DNA from: an uncultured Nocardioides sp.
Lineage (GTDB): Bacteria > Actinomycetota > Actinomycetes > Propionibacteriales > Nocardioidaceae
Direction of reading: 5' to 3'
Assembly (NCBI RefSeq): GCF_947489365.1
Contig: NZ_CANLDB010000001.1
Location: 62,001-126,000 of the forward strand
Length of the DNA stretch: 64,000 nt
Part shown: one piece after another, positions 33,132-40,953 of the stretch
Layout: every line of letters begins with the position of its first letter
Numbering within the stretch: position 1 is the stretch's first letter
Made by a program: the position numbers and the translations under genes
The notes under the pieces: model-generated
Told to the model about the DNA's origin: nothing
Database searches by the model: none
The model's input: the letters and a program-made list of their open reading frames with translations, nothing else

Positions 33132-35965
33132 CCGCCACCCTGCCCGACCGGACCACCCGCGCGGCCGCGGCCGACACGTCCGACCTCCTCGCCGCGCTGC
33201 GCCGCGCCGGGGTCACCGACGTCGACGACTCGACGCTGACGAAGGCGCTGTACTCCACCGACGCCTCCCTCTACCGGGTCGTCCCGCAGGCCGTCGCCCG
33301 GCCGCGGACCACCGACGAGCTGCTCGCCGTCGCCGAGACCGCCCGGACGCTCGGGGTGCCGGTGACGATGCGCGGCGCGGGCACCTCGATCGCCGGCAAC
33401 GCCGTCGGCCCCGGCCTCGTCGTCGACACCGCGAAGCACCTGAACCGGGTGCTCTCGGTCGACCCCGAGACGCGGTCGGCGGTCGTCGAGCCCGGCGCCG
33501 TCCACGCCACCCTGCAGCGCGCCGGCGCGCCGTACGGCCTGCGCTACGGGCCCGACCCGTCGACCCACACCCGCTGCACCATCGGCGGGATGATCGGCAA
33601 CAACGCCTGCGGCTCCCGCGCCCTGGGCTACGGGCGCACCGTCGACACGGTCCGCTCGCTCACCGCCGTCCTCGGCACGGGCGAGGTCGTGACCGCCGGC
33701 GCGGACACCCCCGCCACGGGCGTCGCGGCGGACGCGCTGACCGCGCTCGTCGGCGGCGAGCTCGAGCACGTCCGGACCCACTTCGGCCGCTTCACGCGCC
33801 AGGTCTCCGGCTACTCCCTCGAGCACCTGCTGCCCGAGAAGGGGCGCCGCCTCGACAGGTTCCTCGTCGGCTCCGAGGGCACCCTCGGGCTCGTCACGCA
33901 GGCCGAGGTCGCCCTCGTCCGCGACCCCCCGGTGCGCACCCTGGTCGTGCTCGGCTACCCGTCGATGGCGGACGCCGCGGACGCCGTACCGGCGCTCCTG
34001 GCGCACCCGCTCGTGGCGTGCGAGGGCCTCGACGCCCGCATCGTCGACTGCGTGCGACGCGCCGGCAAGGCCGTGCCCGAGCTGCCGAAGGGCGCCGGGT
34101 GGCTGTTCGCCGAGGTCACCGGCGAGACCCCCGCCGAGACCGAGGCCCTCGCCGACGCGATCACGCTGACCGCCGGGGCGCTGGAGGCGCGGACGGTCCA
34201 CGACGCCGGCGAGGCCGCCGCCCTGTGGCGCATCCGCGAGGACGGCGCCGGGCTGGCCGCCCGGTCGCTGAGCCGCCCCGCGCACTCGGGCTGGGAGGAC
34301 GCCGCCGTCCCGCCGGAGCACCTCGGCGCCTGGCTGCGCGACTTCGACGCGCTGCTGAAGGACCACGACCTCGACGGGGTGCCCTACGGCCACTTCGGCG
34401 ACGGCTGCGTGCACGTGCGCATCGACTTCACCTTCGACGAGCCCGGCCGCCGGACCTTCCGCTCGTTCCTGGAGGCCTCCGCCGACGCGCTCCGCGGCTA
34501 CGGCGGCTCGCTGTCCGGCGAGCACGGCGACGGCCGCGCCCGCTCCGAGCTGCTCGGCCGCATGTACGACGCCGACTCGATGCGCCTCTTCGCCGCGGCG
34601 AAGGCGGTCTGCGACCCCGACAACCTCCTCAACCCCGGCGTGCTGGTCGACCCGGACCCCTTCGACGGCTCGCTGCGCCCGGGCCGCCCGCGCCACCGCG
34701 AGCCGCTCCCGCTGCTGCGGCTGACGCACGACGGCGGCTCGCTGGGCACCGCCGTGAACCGCTGCACCGGCGTCGGCAAGTGCGTCGCCGGCCCCACCCC
34801 CGGCACCGTGATGTGCCCGTCGTGGCAGGCCACGCGCGACGAGAAGGACTCCACCCGCGGCCGCTCCCGCGTGCTGCAGGAGGCCGTCGACGGCACCCTC
34901 GTCGACGGGCTCGCCGACCCGGCCGTCCACGACGCGCTGGACCTCTGCCTGTCCTGCAAGGGCTGCGCGCGCGACTGCCCCACCGGCGTCGACATGGCGA
35001 CGTACAAGTCGGAGGCGCTGCACCAGACGTACGCCGGGCGGCGTCGTCCCCGCAGCCACTACACGCTCGGGCGGCTGCCGCTGTGGTCCCGCCTCGCCGC
35101 GCCGATGGCGCCGGTCGTGAACCGCGCCATGAAGGTCGGGCCGCTGGCCCGGCTGGCGAAGGCCACCGCGGGCATCGACCAGCGCCGCGACGTCCCGACG
35201 TTCGCGCCGCGGACGCTGCGCCGTACCGCTCCCCGGGCGGCGGCCGGTGCGTCGACGCCCGACGTGTGGGTCTGGGCGGACTCCTTCACCGACCACTTCC
35301 TCCCGCAGACCGCGCGGGCCGCGATCAGCGTCCTCGAGGGCGCGGGCCTCACGGTCCGCGTGATCGACGAGAAGGCCTGCTGCGGGCTCACCTGGATCAC
35401 CACCGGCCAGCTCACCCAGGCGCAGAAGATCGTGGGGCGCACCGTCGCCACCCTCGCGCCGTACGCCGACTCGGGAGCGCCGATCCTCGGTCTCGAGCCG
35501 TCCTGCCTCGCCGCGATCCGGACCGATGCCGTCGAGCTCACCGACGACCCGGCCGCGCTGCGCGTGGCCGACGCGATGGTGACCTTCGCCGAGCTCGTCA
35601 CCCGCCTCGACCTGCCGGTGCCGGACCTCTCCGGGGTCCGGGTGGTCGCGCAGCCGCACTGCCACCAGGCCAGCGTGCTCGGGTGGGCCGCCGACAAGGC
35701 GCTGCTCGAGAAGGCTGGCGCCGAGGTCACCGCCGTCGGCGGTTGCTGCGGCCTGGCCGGCAACTTCGGCGTCGAGCAGGGGCACTACGAGGTGTCGGTC
35801 GCGGTCGCGGAGACCCAGCTGCTCCCCGCCGTCCGTGAGGCGCGGGCCACCGACCCGGAGACCGTCGTCCTCGCCGACGGCATGTCGTGCCGCCTGCAGC
35901 TCGACGACCTCGCCGACGTCCCCGCGATCCACCTCGCGGAGCTCTGGCAGCGGTCGCTGCGCTGA
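33128..35965 (+). CDS. FAD- and Fe-S-binding D-2-hydroxyacid dehydrogenase (YdiJ-like)
   Basis: 945 aa from GTG 33128, coupled by GTGA; the track start at 30743 is spurious. An N-terminal FAD_binding_4 domain (~40-210, MRGAGTSIAGNAVGPG and GGMIGNNACGSRALGYG) precedes a FAD-oxidase C domain (~260-530, SLSGEHGDGRARSELLG). Ferredoxin-type clusters follow (NRCTGVGKC; CLSCKGCARDCP). CCG domains (EKACCGLTW, GGCCGLAGNFG) end the protein. This single-chain fusion corresponds to GlcD plus GlcF and resembles YdiJ, a family tied to D-2-hydroxyglutarate or D-lactate oxidation with electrons going to the respiratory chain. Confidence 0.88.
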   Translation: MTATLPDRTTRAAAADTSDLLAALRRAGVTDVDDSTLTKALYSTDASLYRVVPQAVARPRTTDELLAVAETARTLGVPVTMRGAGTSIAGNAVGPGLVVDTAKHLNRVLSVDPETRSAVVEPGAVHATLQRAGAPYGLRYGPDPSTHTRCTIGGMIGNNACGSRALGYGRTVDTVRSLTAVLGTGEVVTAGADTPATGVAADALTALVGGELEHVRTHFGRFTRQVSGYSLEHLLPEKGRRLDRFLVGSEGTLGLVTQAEVALVRDPPVRTLVVLGYPSMADAADAVPALLAHPLVACEGLDARIVDCVRRAGKAVPELPKGAGWLFAEVTGETPAETEALADAITLTAGALEARTVHDAGEAAALWRIREDGAGLAARSLSRPAHSGWEDAAVPPEHLGAWLRDFDALLKDHDLDGVPYGHFGDGCVHVRIDFTFDEPGRRTFRSFLEASADALRGYGGSLSGEHGDGRARSELLGRMYDADSMRLFAAAKAVCDPDNLLNPGVLVDPDPFDGSLRPGRPRHREPLPLLRLTHDGGSLGTAVNRCTGVGKCVAGPTPGTVMCPSWQATRDEKDSTRGRSRVLQEAVDGTLVDGLADPAVHDALDLCLSCKGCARDCPTGVDMATYKSEALHQTYAGRRRPRSHYTLGRLPLWSRLAAPMAPVVNRAMKVGPLARLAKATAGIDQRRDVPTFAPRTLRRTAPRAAAGASTPDVWVWADSFTDHFLPQTARAAISVLEGAGLTVRVIDEKACCGLTWITTGQLTQAQKIVGRTVATLAPYADSGAPILGLEPSCLAAIRTDAVELTDDPAALRVADAMVTFAELVTRLDLPVPDLSGVRVVAQPHCHQASVLGWAADKALLEKAGAEVTAVGGCCGLAGNFGVEQGHYEVSVAVAETQLLPAVREARATDPETVVLADGMSCRLQLDDLADVPAIHLAELWQRSLR

Positions 35966-35970
35966 GGGTC

Positions 35971-36211
35971 GCCGACTCGGCACGTCTGCGCAGCCCCAGG
36001 GCGTCGAGTCGGCACGTCTGCGCAGTCCCAGGACGTCGAGTCGGCACGTCTACGCAGGCCCAGGGCGTCGAGTCGGCACGTCTGCGCAATCCCAGGGAGT
36101 TTCGAGCCTCTCCGGGTACGCAGATGTGCCGACTCGAGTCTGTCTGGGTGCGCAGACGTGCCGACTCGAGCCTGTCCGGGTGCGCAGACGTGCCGACTCG
36201 GCGCCGGTCGG
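35971..36211. repeat. 32-bp repeat array in inverted orientation (4 forward, 3 reverse)
   Basis: Forward units (GTCGAGTCGGCACGTCTGCG...) begin at 35971, 36003, 36035 and 36067, an exact 32-bp period. After ~17 bases of spacer, reverse-complement units start at 36116, 36148 and 36180, also 32 bp apart. Single or multiple copies of the same module occur at 58726-58800 (three), 51372-51396 (one, reverse) and ~39322-39337 (partial). No gene lies inside. Short ORFs in the track here are artefacts. Confidence 0.85.
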
Positions 36212-36223
36212 TAGGCTCGAGAA

Positions 36224-36307
36224 GTGAACCCCCGGCACCGCCGCCTGGTGATCCCGGTGGCCCTCGTGGCGCTGCTCGTGATCGTGCTGGTGGCGGCCCT
36301 GACCTGA
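36224..36307 (+). CDS. Tiny single-pass membrane peptide
   Basis: 27 aa, too short for the ORF track: a basic start (MNPRHRR) followed by an almost pure hydrophobic helix (LVIPVALVALLVIVLVAAL). TAGGCT (36212-36217) sits exactly 6 bases before the GTG, the same leaderless signature seen at larger genes here. It is 31 bp upstream of the methyltransferase and so probably on the same transcript. I believe similar mini-proteins occur in related actinobacteria, but no function is known to me. Confidence 0.6.
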   Translation: MNPRHRRLVIPVALVALLVIVLVAALT

Positions 36308-36338
36308 GACCCACCGACCCGGACCCGCGAGGAGCGCC

Positions 36339-37556
36339 GTGCCGACCGTGCCGTTGACCGAGGCCCTGGCCGACGTCCGCGCGGACCTGCTCGACGCCGA
36401 CGGTCTGCTGCGGGCGGTCGCGTCCGGGCGTCGCAAGGGCCTCGATGCGCCGCCGTGGCGCCGGGTCGAGCTGCGGTGGGTCGACCTCAAGGCCGGGCGG
36501 CGCCTGCAGGTGACGTCGTACGACGCCACGCAGGCGCACACCGCGAACCACGCCGTCGGCGACGAGGCCGAGCGGGCCGTGGCCGACCTGGTCGGGACGC
36601 CGTACGGGCACTGGAACCTCGAGACCGCGGTCCGCACCGTGCAGCTGCGGGTGACCAAGAGCGGCGAGGCCGCCGTCACCACGAAGCAGCGGGAGGCGGC
36701 GGTGACGCCGGACCGCAGCCACGACCGGTCGAAGTCCCGCCTGCTGCCGTACGACGACCCGGTGCTCGCCGCGCTCGGCATCACCGACGCCGAGGGGCGG
36801 GTCAAGCCCAGCCGCCAGGCCAAGCTGCGGCAGGTGGAGGAGTTCCTCCGCCTGCTCGACGCCACCCTCACCGAGGCCCTCGACGCAGGCCACCTGCGCA
36901 CCCCGACCGAGGACGCGCCGCTGCGGGTCGCGGACCTGGGCTGCGGCAACGCCTACCTGACCTTCGCGGCGGAGCGGTACCTCAGCGCCGTCCGCGGGCT
37001 CCCCGTCGCGCTGACCGGGGTCGACGTGAAGCAGCAGTCCCACGAGCACAACACCGAGCTCGCCGGGCTGCTCGACGCGCGGGCGTCGTTCGCGGTCGGG
37101 ACCATCGCCGGGGTGGAGCTCGACGAGCCCCCGGAGGTCGTCCTCGCGCTGCACGCCTGCGACACCGCCACCGACGAGGCCCTGGCCCGGGCGGTGACCT
37201 GGCAGTCGGCCGTCGTGCTCGCCGCGCCCTGCTGCCACCGCGACGTCGGTGCCCAGCTGCGGCGCGCGACGCCGCCGGCGCCGTACGGACAGCTGACCCG
37301 GCACGGGATCCTCCGCGAGCGCCTCGCCGACACGCTCACCGACGGCCTGCGTGCCTCCCTGCTGCGGGCGCTCGGGCACCGGGTGGACGTGGTGGAGTTC
37401 GTGGACCCGGCGTACACGCCCCGCAGCACGATGCTGCGCGCCGTCCGCACGGGCGTGGTCGACGACGCCGCCCGAGCCGAGCACGACGCACTGGCCGCCG
37501 ACTGGGGCGTGCGGCCGCGGCTCGCCGAGCTGCTGGGGGTGCCCGGTGGTGGTTGA
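36339..37556 (+). CDS. SAM-dependent methyltransferase, GSTCD/Methyltransf_32 type
   Basis: 405 aa from GTG 36339. The N-terminal ~150 residues end with a SHDRSKSRLLPYDD segment typical of this family. SAM motif I is VADLGCGNAYLTFAAERYL near 200. Then come LTGVDVKQQSHEHN, LALHACDTATDEAL and a Cys-His motif AAPCCHRDV. The pattern matches the GSTCD-like group, whose substrates are mostly undefined (RNA methylation has been suggested for relatives). The stop overlaps the next gene. Confidence 0.8.
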   Translation: MPTVPLTEALADVRADLLDADGLLRAVASGRRKGLDAPPWRRVELRWVDLKAGRRLQVTSYDATQAHTANHAVGDEAERAVADLVGTPYGHWNLETAVRTVQLRVTKSGEAAVTTKQREAAVTPDRSHDRSKSRLLPYDDPVLAALGITDAEGRVKPSRQAKLRQVEEFLRLLDATLTEALDAGHLRTPTEDAPLRVADLGCGNAYLTFAAERYLSAVRGLPVALTGVDVKQQSHEHNTELAGLLDARASFAVGTIAGVELDEPPEVVLALHACDTATDEALARAVTWQSAVVLAAPCCHRDVGAQLRRATPPAPYGQLTRHGILRERLADTLTDGLRASLLRALGHRVDVVEFVDPAYTPRSTMLRAVRTGVVDDAARAEHDALAADWGVRPRLAELLGVPGGG

Positions 37557-38595
37557 GCGGTGGCGCCTCGGGGCGCTCCTGGTCGCGATGGCCTGCTTCG
37601 TGCTCCCGTCGCTGGTGGGCCTCGGGGTCGAGGCGCGGGCCGACGACGAGCTCGAGGAGGGCTCCGAGCAGGCGGTGTCGTCGCGCGAGGAGTTCCGCTT
37701 CACCGACCCGCGCATCACGGAGTCGAGCGGGCTCGTGGTCGCCGACGGGTACTTCGTCACGACCAACGACTCCGGTGACGCGGGCCGGATCTACACCGTC
37801 GACCCGGCGACGGGCGACACCGTCGGGACCACGACGTACGCCGAGGAGGCGACCGACGTGGAGGCGCTCGCGCCCGCCGGCAACCGGGAGGTGTGGGTCG
37901 GCGACATCGGCGCCAACGCCGCCCCGCGCCGGACGGTCTCGGTGACGAAGGTGCCGTTCGGTCCGGACGACGAGACGGTCGACGTGCCGTCGTACGAGCT
38001 CGTCTACCCCGACGGCCGCTCCCGCGACGCCGAGTCGCTGCTGGTCGAGCCGGACACGGGGCGGCTGCTCGTGCTGACCAAGGAGGTCTTCGGCGGCGCG
38101 CTCTACCGCGCCCCCGTGGAGCTGTCCGAGGAGAGCCCCAACCGTCTCGAGCGCACCGGCGACCAGCGCCTCATCGGCATCGCGACCGACGCCGCCTTCT
38201 TCGACGACGGCGACCACCTGGTGGTGCGGGACTACTCCCGCGCCGTGTTCTACACCTGGCCCGACCTCGAGCAGATCGGTGAGGTCGTCCTGCCGGACCA
38301 GCCGCAGGGGGAGGCCATCGCCGTCGACGCCGACGACCGCGTCCACCTCAGCACCGAGGGCCAGGACTCGCCCGTGCTGTTCATCTCGCTGCCCGAGGAG
38401 CTCCGCGCGGCGCTGGACGCGCCGGTGCGGGGCAACGGCCCGACGATCGTCGAGACGCCGGAGGGCTTCGAGCCCCCCGAGGCGAACGACGAGCAGGGGC
38501 TCAGCCTCGGCCCCGGCCGCATCAACTGGCTGGTGGGCGGCCTGCTCGGCATCGGCGTCGTGGTCCTGCTCGTGCGGGCCCTGCGACCGCGCTGA
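37546..38595 (+). CDS. Secreted/anchored protein, probable beta-propeller
   Basis: 349 aa from GTG 37546 (or 37549), overlapping the methyltransferase end. A signal peptide is visible (RLGALLVAMACFVLPSLVGLGVEARA). The body contains repeated short strands with Asp-rich turns (VVADGYFVTTNDSGDAGRIYTVDPATG; LLVEPDTGRLLVLTKE), suggesting a propeller fold. It ends with a C-terminal membrane helix (NWLVGGLLGIGVVVLLVRAL) and basic residues, a likely cell-surface anchor. Function unknown. Confidence 0.75.
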   Translation: MVVERWRLGALLVAMACFVLPSLVGLGVEARADDELEEGSEQAVSSREEFRFTDPRITESSGLVVADGYFVTTNDSGDAGRIYTVDPATGDTVGTTTYAEEATDVEALAPAGNREVWVGDIGANAAPRRTVSVTKVPFGPDDETVDVPSYELVYPDGRSRDAESLLVEPDTGRLLVLTKEVFGGALYRAPVELSEESPNRLERTGDQRLIGIATDAAFFDDGDHLVVRDYSRAVFYTWPDLEQIGEVVLPDQPQGEAIAVDADDRVHLSTEGQDSPVLFISLPEELRAALDAPVRGNGPTIVETPEGFEPPEANDEQGLSLGPGRINWLVGGLLGIGVVVLLVRALRPR

Positions 38596-38646
38596 CCCCA
38601 CCCCGTCGAGGTCCGCCCCGTCGAGGTCTGCCCGTTCGAGGTCTGC

Positions 38647-39159
38647 TCAGTCGTCGAGCACCATGAACAGCACCGACTCCTCGGAGTCGGGGAGCCACGG
38701 CGGGCGACCCCGGCCGATGGTGCGCCACCCGCCCCGCTCGTAGAGCCGGACCGCGGCGGTGTGGGCGGGGACGACGTCCAGCACCGGCAGGCGGCCCCGC
38801 TCGCGGATCCACGCCACGGCCGCGTCGAGCAGCGCACGGCCCACCCCCAGCCCGCGGAGGTCGGGGAGCACGAAGAACGACGACACCACCGCCAGACCGT
38901 CCCGGTCGCGGCCGGTCCCCTCGGTCCAGGTCCGGGCGAAGTCCTCGTCGGGCACGGACACGACCGCGACCTGGCCGACCACGACGTCGTCCACGACCGC
39001 CGAGAAGGCCGTCTCCTCGCCCGCCCGGACGACGAACTCCTCGGCCGGGAACGGCAGCGGCCAGCGGAAGGGGTAGCCCGACGTCCGCTGCTGCGCGGCG
39101 AGCACCTCGGCCAGGCGCGGGACGTCCCCGGGGACCCGGGGGCGGATGGTCGTGGTCAC
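38647..39159 (-). CDS. GNAT family N-acetyltransferase
   Basis: 170 aa. The acetyl-CoA-binding motif A is DLRGLGVGRALLDAAVAWIRERG (~95-118), preceded by AVVSSFFVLP. The last section (AVRLYERGGWRTIGR) is the typical GNAT C-terminal strand and helix. The start is GTG 39159. The gene converges with the secreted protein; the 51-bp gap contains three direct GTCGAGGTC-type repeats. Substrate unknown. Confidence 0.85.
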   Translation of the reverse strand: MTTTIRPRVPGDVPRLAEVLAAQQRTSGYPFRWPLPFPAEEFVVRAGEETAFSAVVDDVVVGQVAVVSVPDEDFARTWTEGTGRDRDGLAVVSSFFVLPDLRGLGVGRALLDAAVAWIRERGRLPVLDVVPAHTAAVRLYERGGWRTIGRGRPPWLPDSEESVLFMVLDD

Positions 39160-39243
39160 GTCGGTCGAGGGTAGTCACGGCAGCGCACTCGCGGCGGGCG
39201 CCGTTCCCGGGACTCCGGTGCGAGGGCGTCGGATCGGGGTCGG

Positions 39244-39289
39244 GGTCTCGACGACGCGGACTCGCTGCGCTCGTCTGCTGCTCGACCAG
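39244..39289. repeat. REP-like intergenic element, copy B
   Basis: GGTCTCGACGACGCGGACTC...CTGCTCGACCAG, nearly identical to the copy at 28294. A partial 32-bp-module copy (GACGTGCCGACTCGG) follows at 39322-39337. The remainder of 39160-39366 holds only the candidate topoisomerase promoter (TACCGT 39354-39359). Confidence 0.7.
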
Positions 39290-39366
39290 CGGGGGTCGCG
39301 AGCGCGCGTCGCACGGGGTGAGGACGTGCCGACTCGGCGGGCGGGGGGCTGGGTACCGTCGCGGCC

Positions 39367-40380
39367 GTGGTGCGACTGCGGAGGACCTCGCCGAGCCAGC
39401 CGGGCTGGACGCGGCTGAAGCACGGCGCGGGGTTCCGTTACCTCGACCAGCACGGCGAGCGCCTCCCCGACCCGGACGTCGAGCGGGTCAAGGCCCTCGT
39501 CATCCCGCCGGCCTGGCGGGACGTGTGGATCACCCCGCACGAGCACGGCCACCTGCAGGCGGTCGGCACGGACGACGCCGGGCGCAAGCAGTACCTCTAC
39601 CACCCGCAGTGGCGGCTGCGGCGCGACGCCGCGAAGTTCCGGCGCATGGAGGAGTTCGGTGCAGCGCTGGCCTCGGCCCGCGAGGTCGTCGTCACCGACC
39701 TCGGGCGACGCGGGATGCCGCTCGAGCGGGCCTGCGCGGCCGCCGTACGGCTGCTGGACCTGGGGTACTTCCGCATCGGCAACGACGTGTACGCCGACTC
39801 CCACGGCAGCTTCGGCCTCACCACTCTGGAGCGGCGACACGTCCGGCGGCGCCAGGACCTGCTGGTCTTCACGTTCACCGGCAAGTCCGGCGTCGACCAC
39901 CGCATCGAGATCGACGACGCCCTGGTGATCGGGGCGGTCGACGCGATGCGCCGCCGCCGCAGCGTCGAGGACCCGCGGCTGCTGGCCTACAAGCGGGACA
40001 GGTCCTGGCGCTCGATCCTCCCCGAGCTCGTCAACGACTACGTCCGCAGCACCACCGGCCTGGACGGCACCGCGAAGGACTTCCGGACCTGGCACGCCAC
40101 CGTGCTCGCCGCGGCCGCCCTCGCCGAGACCGAGGAGCCCGGCGAGACCCAGGCGTCGCGGAAGCGGGCGGTGTCGGGGGCGATGAAGGAGGTCGCGGCC
40201 TTCCTCGGCAACACCCCGACCATGGCCCGCAGCTCGTACGTCGACCCGAGGGTCGTGGCGGCGTACGAGGAGGGGCGCACCATCGCGGAGGCCACCGCGG
40301 CGAGCTACGACACCGTCGACGAGCGCCAGCTCGCCCTGGAGCGGGCGACGCTCGCGCTGCTGCGGGACGAGGACGCATGA
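39367..40380 (+). CDS. DNA topoisomerase IB
   Basis: 337 aa, the size of the small bacterial (poxvirus-like) type IB enzymes that relax supercoils by a 3'-phosphotyrosine intermediate. Conserved segments include YLDQHGERLPDPDVERVKALVIPPAW, GRKQYLYHPQWR, the RxxR-containing KFRRMEEF/RRGMPLERACAAA region and the C-terminal SSYVDPRV with the catalytic Tyr near 296. GTG start with TACCGT seven bases upstream. The last codon overlaps the macro-domain gene (ATGA), tying the two functionally. Confidence 0.9.
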   Translation: MVRLRRTSPSQPGWTRLKHGAGFRYLDQHGERLPDPDVERVKALVIPPAWRDVWITPHEHGHLQAVGTDDAGRKQYLYHPQWRLRRDAAKFRRMEEFGAALASAREVVVTDLGRRGMPLERACAAAVRLLDLGYFRIGNDVYADSHGSFGLTTLERRHVRRRQDLLVFTFTGKSGVDHRIEIDDALVIGAVDAMRRRRSVEDPRLLAYKRDRSWRSILPELVNDYVRSTTGLDGTAKDFRTWHATVLAAAALAETEEPGETQASRKRAVSGAMKEVAAFLGNTPTMARSSYVDPRVVAAYEEGRTIAEATAASYDTVDERQLALERATLALLRDEDA

Positions 40381-40889
40381 GGCTCACCGTCGTCCGCGGC
40401 GACATCACGGCTCAGGAGGTCGACGCGGTCGTCAACGCCGCCAACACCCGGATGCGGGGCGGGGGAGGGGTCGACGGTGCGATCCACGCCGCCGGTGGTC
40501 CGGCGGTCCTCGAGGACTGCCGACGTCGCTTCCCCGACGGCCTCGCGGTGGGCGACGCCGGCTGGACCACCGCCGGTGACATGGCGGCGACCTGGGTGAT
40601 CCACGTCGTCGGGCCAAACCACCGCGCCGGTCAGAGGGACCGCTCGCTGCTCACGTCCTGCTACGCCCGCGCCCTGGCCGTCGCCGACGAGCTCGGCGCC
40701 CGCACCGTCGCGTTCCCGCTCGTCAGCGCCGGGATCTACGGCTGGCCGCTGGACGACGCCGCGGCCGCCGCCGTGGGGACGCTCCGCGCCGCGAGCACCG
40801 CGGTCGAGAAGGCCACCCTCGTCGCGTACGACGCCTCCGCCGAGCGATCACTGCGCGCGGCCCTCGCTGCCACCCCCGGCGGGGAATAG
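40377..40889 (+). CDS. Macro-domain (ADP-ribose-binding) protein
   Basis: 170 aa. It has the macro-domain motifs VVRGDITAQEVDAVVNAANTRMRGGGGVDGAIHAAGG and AFPLVSAGIYGWPLDDAAAAA, as in MacroD/YmdB proteins that hydrolyse O-acetyl-ADP-ribose or remove ADP-ribose from proteins. ATG 40377 overlaps the topoisomerase stop. A sirtuin that produces O-acetyl-ADP-ribose is encoded at 59.3-60.1 kb in the same window, a possible biochemical partner. Confidence 0.9.
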   Translation: MRLTVVRGDITAQEVDAVVNAANTRMRGGGGVDGAIHAAGGPAVLEDCRRRFPDGLAVGDAGWTTAGDMAATWVIHVVGPNHRAGQRDRSLLTSCYARALAVADELGARTVAFPLVSAGIYGWPLDDAAAAAVGTLRAASTAVEKATLVAYDASAERSLRAALAATPGGE

Positions 40890-40902
40890 ACCTGGCTCCC
40901 GC

Positions 40903-40935
40903 GAGGTTCGGTGACATGTCAACACATCGAACCTC
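40903..40935 (+). promoter_or_regulatory. Dyad operator candidate upstream of the Old Yellow Enzyme
   Basis: A perfect palindrome TGACATGTCA (40912-40921), resembling MarR-type sites, is nested in a wider inverted repeat GAGGTTCG (40903-40910)/CGAACCTC (40928-40935). It sits 19-50 bp before the ATG, where repressor binding would block transcription. No adjacent MarR gene is present. Confidence 0.45.
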
Positions 40936-40953
40936 TCGAAGGAGCGTCATCAC

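Noticed and set aside
35971-36211. Possible CRISPR array or integron attC array
   Set aside because: No spacers. The array reverses orientation in the middle, there is no integrase and no attC-type core sites.
38596-38646. GTCGAGGTC direct repeats between convergent genes
   Set aside because: Only three imperfect 18-bp copies; too short to call a repeat element.
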